DNA of 43,231 bases, from NCBI GenBank assembly GCA_003427395.1, contig BFEA01000184.1, positions 2,038,006 through 2,081,236 of the forward strand, read 5' to 3'. Shown here piece after piece: positions 31,705 to 39,500 of the stretch. Under the pieces are notes generated by a model. It was given only the letters and a program-made list of their open reading frames with translations, did no database searches and was not told where the DNA came from. The first letter of the stretch is position 1, and each line of letters starts with the position of its first letter. The stretch is from Chara braunii. Lineage: Eukaryota; Streptophyta; Charophyceae; Charales; Characeae. Made by a program: the position numbers and the translations under genes.

Positions 31705-32680
31705 NNNNNNNNNNNNNNNNNNNNNNNNNNNNNNNNNNNNNNNNNNNNNNNNNNNNNNNNNNNNNNNNNNNNNNNNNNNNNNNNNNNNNNNNNNNNNNNN
31801 NNNNNNNNNNNNNNNNNNNNNNNNNNNNNNNNNNNNNNNNNNNNNNNNNNNNNNNNNNNNNNNNNNNNNNNNNNNNNNNNNNNNNNNNNNNNNNNNNNNN
31901 NNNNNNNNNNNNNNNNNNNNNNNNNNNNNNNNNNNNNNNNNNNNNNNNNNNNNNNNNNNNNNNNNNNNNNNNNNNNNNNNNNNNNNNNNNNNNNNNNNNN
32001 NNNNNNNNNNNNNNNNNNNNNNNNNNNNNNNNNNNNNNNNNNNNNNNNNNNNNNNNNNNNNNNNNNNNNNNNNNNNNNNNNNNNNNNNNNNNNNNNNNNN
32101 NNNNNNNNNNNNNNNNNNNNNNNNNNNNNNNNNNNNNNNNNNNNNNNNNNNNNNNNNNNNNNNNNNNNNNNNNNNNNNNNNNNNNNNNNNNNNNNNNNNN
32201 NNNNNNNNNNNNNNNNNNNNNNNNNNNNNNNNNNNNNNNNNNNNNNNNNNNNNNNNNNNNNNNNNNNNNNNNNNNNNNNNNNNNNNNNNNNNNNNNNNNN
32301 NNNNNNNNNNNNNNNNNNNNNNNNNNNNNNNNNNNNNNNNNNNNNNNNNNNNNNNNNNNNNNNNNNNNNNNNNNNNNNNNNNNNNNNNNNNNNNNNNNNN
32401 NNNNNNNNNNNNNNNNNNNNNNNNNNNNNNNNNNNNNNNNNNNNNNNNNNNNNNNNNNNNNNNNNNNNNNNNNNNNNNNNNNNNNNNNNNNNNNNNNNNN
32501 NNNNNNNNNNNNNNNNNNNNNNNNNNNNNNNNNNNNNNNNNNNNNNNNNNNNNNNNNNNNNNNNNNNNNNNNNNNNNNNNNNNNNNNNNNNNNNNNNNNN
32601 NNNNNNNNNNNNNNNNNNNNNNNNNNNNNNNNNNNNNNNNNNNNNNNNNNNNNNNNNNNNNNNNNNNNNNNNNNNNNNNN
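31705..32680. other. assembly gap (976 N)
   Basis: Unknown sequence. The left side is A-rich and the right side is a (CT)n repeat, so the gap probably stems from microsatellite or transposon sequence. ORFs spanning it are meaningless. Confidence 0.99.

Positions 32681-32733
<53 letters not shown>
32681..32733. repeat. (CT)n microsatellite at gap edge
   Basis: About 26 CT units directly after the gap. The true length is unknown. Confidence 0.95.
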
Positions 32734-32736
<3 letters not shown>

Positions 32737-32896
32737 CTGAGGCTCCTGGTAGTGCTCCTGGATGCTGGGGTCCATCCCCACGTCATGCAGGATGTGCAAA
32801 TGCTGAATACACTATTTCTACTGTCTCCAACCCCAATCACCACGTTTTTTTTTTGTTTTTTTAACCCTTTTGTTTTTCCTTTGTCCCCCACCACGG

Positions 32897-33397
32897 CAAG
32901 CAAACAAGCATCGTAGACCCTCGCAGTTTGCTGTGGGAGATTTAGTCTGGGTAAAGTCCAAAGAGTTTCTCCCTGAGGAGAACATCTCCCAGAAACTACT
33001 ACCTGCCTATAGAGGACCGTGGCAGATCTTAGATGCAATTGGTGATATAGATAGTCCTTCCTATGTTGTTGAGATAACTCCACATTTACACACTTATCCG
33101 GTGTTTCATGCTTCCAAGCTTCTACCTTGCGTTACTAATGACCTGTTTCCTACTCGTAGATCGATGATTCCCCCTGACATGGATGGGAAGTATGATGTAG
33201 ACAGAATTGTTGGGGAAGATATTTTCAGATCCGGACGCAGAGGTAGGCCACAGCAACAGTACAAGGTAAGATTTGCTTATCAAGAACCATATGAGGATCG
33301 CTGGTTTACTAGGGAAGAGCTGATTCAAACTGCACCGAATATTGTGTCTTACTATGAGAGGGCTCGAAAAGGAATTAATATAGTAGATACTAGATAG
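32897..33397 (+). pseudogene. integrase C-terminus with chromodomain-like tail, element D
   Basis: About 165 uninterrupted residues: RRPSQFAVGDLVWVKSKEF, FHASKLLPC, RSMIPPDMDG, then the chromodomain-like block YDVDRIVGEDIF...QYKVRFAYQEP...DRWFTREELIQTAPNI. It closely parallels the tail of element A. In chromoviruses this domain targets integration to particular chromatin. The catalytic core is absent. Confidence 0.85.
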
Positions 33398-33440
33398 GTA
33401 GTTATTTTCTCAGAGGACTTCAAAATTAGGCCAGCGAGAG

Positions 33441-34300
33441 TGAAAGGCCTTCCACGATTCAGACCCCAACTTCGAGTTCAGGGTCAGAGACCAGGGCCAA
33501 GAATGGTCAAGTCGGTCAGTTTCAGAAAAGACACAATCGGGTACCTGTAGCAGTCAAGTCGAATAGGCACCTGACAAACAGTCTCACAATGAAAAGTCAT
33601 TTTGGAAAGTCACATCCCATGAGCAAAGGACACTTCCACAGGCCAGAGTCGTGTCCCAGGGGCAGGAGTCACAGTCCACAGTCAAACCAAGTGTCAAAAT
33701 CGAAAAGTTGTGGCTCAAAGGCCAAGCAGCAGCATACCAATGAAAAATCCGGAAGGTTCCAGGCCCTGACATTCGAAAGCAGACAGGCTGTGGGGATGTG
33801 GTAGCGGAACCAAGTCAAGCCCCAGGAAGCGGAGGCTGGGCCGAGTTGAACAGTAGTCCAAGACAATATAAGGACTGGCCAGCCTCCTCATTTGGGAGAT
33901 TGCTCATTCGCAAGAAGTGTGGAAGTGCTGGTGCAGTTGTGCGCTGTAGTGAGGGGCAGAGCGCTGAGCCAGGATGCCATGCTAAGAGAGAGAGAGAGAG
34001 GAAGGGATTGCGCTGGAGGGAGAAGGCAGCCATAGCTGCGCCAGTGCAGGGTGTTGGCGGTAGTTAGTAGGGAGTCAGTGGGCATAGCAGTGGATGTATT
34101 CAGAGTAGATCCTTGAGTAGAAGTTAGTGAGCATAGCACACATGTAGGGAGAGAAGACACAGCGAGGACATAGCTAGGGAGAAGGCCAGCGAGGGGGAGA
34201 GATACATAAGAGAGAAGAGCAGTGGGGAAGAGATACTTGTCTGAGAGCTTATGCTGGTTACTGGTTACCTTTAGTATGCACTGATGAGCGCTGGTGACTT
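33441..34300 (+). repeat. 3' LTR of element D (right end uncertain)
   Basis: Starts TGAAAGGCC after the polypurine tract, like the A LTR (TGAAACGG). It has TATAAGG at 33867-33873 in the same context as the A LTR TATA box, and a GCCATAGCTGCG block downstream. No terminal CA matching the A-type end was found. The end near 34300 is a guess based on loss of similarity. Confidence 0.6.
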
Positions 34301-35003
34301 GAACTCTTTCTTTTTTTTCCAAAAAACAGGGCCTTATGGTCCTGGCTCCATATCCATTCTGGGGAGCATCAGTCCGGTTCCTTTTCCACTGGCAAGTCAT
34401 GGTAATACAGCGACATACATACACACGCTTCCTTCCGTCTGGCCGAAGGACCCATGAACAGCATTGATTGCTCCACCTTTGTGGAGGATTAACTGTCAGC
34501 TTGCCTTTTAACCCAACGTCCTCTCAACTACGGTATACCCTAGCTGTCTGGTATCCTTTAAGCTCAAGACTTTGACAGAGGCACAATCCTGTCCACACGC
34601 CAAAGTGTCTTGTGACGGGTTCTCTCAGTGCTCTCTCTGCTCTCTCCTGCCAATCTCCTTCCATGTGTGCCTTGTTGCTGTCTTCTTCCGTTGTTCCCCT
34701 GGTTGCCCTGCTATACCCTGATAGTAGCCGGTATCTCGTGTCCTGGAAACCTCTCGACCTATTTCCCCGTCTGAGTTATGCCAGTCTTTCCACCTCAGAC
34801 TGAGCTCATTTAGACCTGCGACTTTGCCTCCTGCCAGCCAATTTGTTTCCGGATTGCTCTTGTAATAACTTGTTGGAATTCATAAGCTGCGCTCTCTGGT
34901 CTTATACTCTCTGGCATCCAGTGTAGAATTTGTGTCATCTCACGTGTGCTTGATGCATGTATATGTGTGCACTCATTGGTGATGAACTGTGCGGTTAATA
35001 GCA
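34301..35003. other. no recognisable gene
   Basis: About 700 bp of non-coding DNA after the element D LTR. No motif-bearing ORF, RNA gene or paired repeat recognised. Confidence 0.5.
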
Positions 35004-35060
35004 CCTGGATGAATCTGATGGCAATAACATCCAGAGCTAGTAGAAAAAAAGTCCTAGTCT
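35004..35060. mobile_element. truncated MITE copy
   Basis: CTGGATGAATCTGATGGCAA...AAAAAAAGTCCTAGTCTGA parallels the right half of the adjacent MITE (35111-35193: CTGGATTAATATGATGGCAA...AAAAAAGTCCTAGTGTGAG). It abuts that MITE head to tail. Confidence 0.6.
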
Positions 35061-35062
35061 GA

Positions 35063-35190
35063 GGGCGTACTCACACTAGGATTTTTCAAGATGTATCTGA
35101 CTGCCATTATGGCCAGAACTGGATTAATATGATGGCAAACATGTCCAGGGACCAGAGTTTTGTGAAAAAAGTCCTAGTGTGAGTATGCTC
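35063..35190. mobile_element. Harbinger-like MITE 1 (128 bp)
   Basis: Terminal inverted repeat GGGCGTACTCACACTAGGA on the left and its imperfect complement (TCCTAGTGTGAGTATGCTC) on the right. A 3-bp TGA flanks both sides (35060-35062 and 35191-35193). Three-bp TNA duplications fit the PIF/Harbinger superfamily. Confidence 0.75.
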
Positions 35191-35632
35191 TGAGAATGCC
35201 TTGACGCAAGGAGCACTACTGAGATCTGGGAATCTGGGCTTCAGCGGAGGAATGGACAGGGGGTGAGCTGAGGAGCGCTAGTGTCTTCCCTGAACACGAT
35301 GCACCCTCATCATGACTGTATTAGAACAGAAAATTAGCATGTCACTTGTGTACATTCCTAGTGACTCCATGTTCTGTTGGGGGCAGATGTCAGCGGAATC
35401 TGGCCGATCCGCTGATCTGGGGGATGCGGAGATCGGAGGATGAGCTGGCAGGAGGGAATGCGAGGCGAGGGACCACTAGGAGGCTAATCAATCCGGTGAA
35501 GGACTTCATCCAGACTGAAGCGTGGAACGTTGGAGAATGAGGAGGAGATGATTCTGAGATGCCATTGAACACTGGTCGGCTATGTTATCTGAGAACAGAT
35601 GCAAAGATGTTTGACCATATTTTCTGCATTCA
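35191..35632. other. spacer between MITEs, no gene
   Basis: About 440 bp without a recognisable gene. CCTCATCATGACTGTATT at 35305-35322 is identical to 23955-23972 inside hAT-like copy 1, hinting at a shared repeat fragment. Confidence 0.5.
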
Positions 35633-35752
35633 GGGCATACTCACACTAAGACTTTTCTACTTATTTATGGACGTAATTGTGGTAAGATGCATCCAGGTCG
35701 GGCTGGAAATGCGATTAGGTGCATTTAAGATAGAGCTAGTGTGAGTACGCCC
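35633..35752. mobile_element. Harbinger-like MITE 2 (120 bp)
   Basis: Starts GGGCATACTCACACTAAGA and ends AGCTAGTGTGAGTACGCCC, the same inverted repeat as MITE 1, flanked by a 3-bp TCA duplication (35630-35632 and 35753-35755). The interior differs largely from MITE 1. No coding capacity. Confidence 0.75.
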
Positions 35753-35959
35753 TCAGTCTTGGCAATCTTTGCGCCTTGGTTTCGACCTGAACAACAAATG
35801 CAAATTCCTTTGTCCGTTGTTGTTGTTGTTGTTTTTGTTTTTTTTTTTGTTTTTTTGTTTTTTTCGGGTCCATATTTTTGATCCCAGTGTTCTGGACGAA
35901 GGGAGAACCATCCACTGAACAGCAGCAGAGGCATGCGGGAAAGCTGGGAAACTGGGGCA

Positions 35960-36445
35960 AGTGCGACAAGTGAGGGATAAGTGGGGGACAGGTGGGGGGC
36001 AAGTGAGACTTTGTAGAGTGCTCGAGGGGGACAAACGGTGGACAAGTCGAGGAAAAGTGGGGGGAAGCGGGGACCAGTGGGGGACAGTGGAGGACAGGTG
36101 GACAAGTGGGACTTTAGAGTCCATGAGGGGGACAAGTTGGGGTCAAGTTGGGAGCAAGTGCGGGACAAGTGGGGGACAAGTGGGGGACAAGTGGAGGACC
36201 AGTGGAGAAGTGGGGGGCAGGTGTGGGACAGGCGGGGGGCAAGTGGGACCTCAGAGTCCACGAGGGTGGCAAGTGAAAGACAAGTGGGCGACAAGTGGGA
36301 CATGTGGGGCAAGTGGGGGACACGTGTGGGAGACAAGTGGGACTTCCGAGTTCACCAAGGGCACAAGTGGGGAACAATTGTGGGACAAGTGTGGGACAAG
36401 TGGCAAAAGTACTGGGGTTCGGTTGCGGGGCAAGTGGGACTTTAG
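35960..36445. repeat. two-level G-rich minisatellite
   Basis: The basic unit GGGGGACAAGTG recurs every 11-15 bp. On top of it a marker GGGACTTTAGAGTCCATGAG (or variants) recurs at about 36005, 36108, 36245, 36339 and 36436, i.e. every 94-137 bp. Both strands are open in all frames because the unit lacks stops, so ORFs here are artefacts. It ends about 105 bp before the cyclase gene start. Runs of G with 6-9 nt loops could form G-quadruplexes (inference). Confidence 0.92.
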
Positions 36446-36550
36446 ACTTCATGAGGTGTGGTCATATGGGCGCTTCAGAGGCACCAATCGGACGGTCCTC
36501 GTCTCAGTGTTGGTTATCTCCATTGACTAGCAGGCAGACGACATCACCGG

Positions 36551-39500
36551 ATGTCTCGGTACAATGCATCTGCTGGTTCTTGGAGCCGAATGGTTGCCAA
36601 TCCGTTGTCCAAGACAAGTCCTCGAGGAGGGGATACGGATGAGGTTGGTGAAAATCCCAAGCCCCAAAGGTCCCAAACCTCTGGTCCGCAGGACATGGCC
36701 GACTGGAGTGCGAAGGGTGGCCTGGGACATTTGGGGGGGTCGGGTAAAGGTTTGGGTAAAGTTTCGGGTAAAGATGCTGACGATGATGAGCTGGAGAGGG
36801 CTCCCCCCTTCGAAAGCCCTCGGTCACACGACGCGGAATCGAGGGCTGCAGTCATTCAGGCTTTCCTGGAGGAACAGAATGTCATCTATGATACTTCCAA
36901 GAGTATCTCTGAGCTTTTGGAAGACATAGACTCTTGGGAGTTTGATATTTTCCTGGTCAAGGAGGAGGACCTTAACCGGGTGGTGGAGCACGTCTGCGAA
37001 AGACTTGGCCTCCTTGATACCTTTGGTATAGACAGGAATGCCTTCACCATTTTTGTGTCCCATATTCAGTCCCAGTACCAGAGCAACGCCTACCACAACT
37101 TCCGCCATGCCTGTGATGTCATGCATTGCACCTACATCTTCCTTACGCAAACGGAGCTGGGGGACCTTCTCTCCAGCCTAGAGAAGTATGTGGCCATCAT
37201 TAGTGCCCTTTGCCATGACATAGACCATCCCGGGTACACAAATTCCTTTCTCATCTTGACGAATGACCGCCTCGCGGTGCGGTACAACGATCGATCGGTT
37301 CTTGAGAGTCACCACTCAGCAACCACCTTCCGGGTGATTCTGGATAGGAAGAATGCCACGGCCATAGAAACTTTCTCAAAGGAGGAGAAGGCCCTCATTA
37401 GGAAACTAATAGTGGGGACCATCCTGGCCACGGATATGGCACAGCATGAGGACGTACTTGGGGCCCTGCAGGCCCGTCTGGTGGACACGAAGCCGTTTCA
37501 GGTCTCGGTTCCCAGACGGACAGAGATCATGCAAGAAGAATTATCCAGGCAGAGCAATGTGGCTGCTGCTAAGGGAACGGCGTCTGGACTGCCGAAGTCG
37601 GATCCCTCCTTGGCCCCTTCAGTACAGACAGGTACTGAGTTTGGAGAAAGGCAAGAGACATTTTATCAGTCCAGTGCAACTGAGGATGCAATCCTACTGC
37701 TGAAAATGCTTGTGAAGTGTGCAGACATAAGTAACATAATCAAACCGTTCTTTTTGTCAAAGCGCTGGGCCGCACTGCTACTGATCGAATGGCATCGGCA
37801 AGGAGATACTGAAAAAGCTCTTGGTGTGCCCGTTTCTAAGTTCATGGACAGGGACGACCCCAGCACATTGATAGCAATGACATGCGGTTGCATTGACTTC
37901 ATCGCAGAGCCCATGTATATTGCAATGGCAGGCCTGGCTCCAAAACTCAAGGGCGTTGTTCAAGCCCACTTATCGGAGAATCGATACCTTTGGGAACACT
38001 ACAGTATGCGCTACAGGCGAGGATCGCAAGAGGCTGCGCTAATCCTTGGGGAGCATTTGCCAGATTTACCCCCCTCAAAAAGCTTTCCGCAGCCAAGACC
38101 AGAAATCGAACGTATCAAAAGACGGCCTAGACTTGCGAGTGCAGCTACTCCCATGGGAGGAGCATACCACCTTGATCCTCGGGTTACTGAGGAGCAGACT
38201 CCGATGTTGGGAGTCTTTCAGGCCGGAGGATCTGTGCGCCTGATTGAATGGTCCTCCAACAACCTACCACACACAGACGACCCTTCGCACCAGGCCACAC
38301 CAGACCAGGTTGACGACAGCGATGGTGGTGACTTGGAGGTTCTGAGAAGAGCTGCAGGCGGTTTGCCTGCCATTGCTGAGGGCAGTGAACATGGCAAGGG
38401 CGTTTCGCGGAAGGAAGGCGTCAGTAGTGGCTCTGGGACAGATGCCAAAAACATTTCGCCTTTGCAGAAAGCCATTGCAGAGATTTTCCCATCATCCAAG
38501 GGAGGCATGGCATCGCTACAACGACCATCATTGTCAAAAGATGCAGGGACGTCCGTGATAGCTTCTTCTCCTCTCCCTCAACCTCTTCGTCCTCATGGTC
38601 CATCTTCTGCACATGGGCATGCTGCCACATCAGCCTCTCAGAACTTTTGTCCCTCAGTGTCATCGACTGTAGGAAGTCTTTGGTCGAGGTGTGCTTCCTG
38701 CTGCAGAGCTCGGGAGGCAAATGAAATAGATCCAGACCAGGGAGGGGGGAGCAAGGAAACCTGGGATCGCAGCATGTCAGTAAACAGCAGCATGAGTACC
38801 AATGAAAACACAGAGAGAGGAAAGAGGGGATTCGCAGCAGAACTTGTCGAGAGAATACGTGATATATCTTTCCGTGTACGCGACATCGCGATCACACATT
38901 TGGCTGGAGAGGTAATGGCGGAGATGAATGAGGATGAGATTTCGACAATCTACAGCAGCAACACCTCGAGCTTCACGGGGGCTGAAAAGAGCGCAAGCAC
39001 AGCAGCAATGGTTTCATTATTCAGTCCAAAGGATTCTAACAGACCTGAAGGAATTTCATCAAAACACAAGAAAGAACTAGATCCAGTGACAGCAGCCCTG
39101 GCTCCAGTCGAGCCTTCAAGGACGAAAGCAGCTGGAGGTCCACTTACTGTAGCTCCAGAGTCTCAAGTAGTCGCCAGTCCAATCCAGCCTAAGTCTTGGT
39201 CCGCTCTTACATCCAATCAAGTTCGATTAAGCAGCCAAGTTTCATCTCAAATGACTGAGGAAAACAAAGCTGACGGCAAACCGAAAGCAAAAGAGAGCTT
39301 CATGGACAGAGTTCGCCAACAGCCGTGGGCTATTAAGCTAGAGCACATTCAGAACGGGACCTCATGGCAGGTGACCATGATAGTTTGCACCTTGGTTGGG
39401 CTATTCGCAGACGACATCAACCAGGCACTTTTTCCGAAAGAGTATGACAAAGTTGTGCGAGGAGCCGACTTCTTCTGTTTCTTTCTCTTCTCGTTTGACC

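Larger units (their letters stand above)
32734..34300 (+). mobile_element. 3' end of Ty3/gypsy element D
   Basis: Integrase C-terminus (from about 32897), polypurine tract (33428-33440) and the start of a 3' LTR (33441 onward) on the plus strand. Everything upstream of the integrase tail is missing or in the gap; 32734-32896 is not recognisable element sequence. The right limit is approximate. Confidence 0.75.

Noticed and set aside
31528-33083. Frames of 398-485 residues across the N gap.
   Set aside because: They consist mainly of unknown residues plus (CT)n translation.
35059-35756. A single 690-bp transposon using the outermost 21-bp inverted repeats.
   Set aside because: Each half has its own inverted ends and 3-bp duplication (TGA, TCA), so two separate MITEs explain the pattern better; joint mobilisation stays possible.
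35725-36530. Overlapping frames of 60-203 residues with Pro/Thr/Cys or Gly/Thr/Ser repeats before the cyclase gene.
   Set aside because: They are translations of the minisatellite in every frame; no start context or conserved motif supports them.
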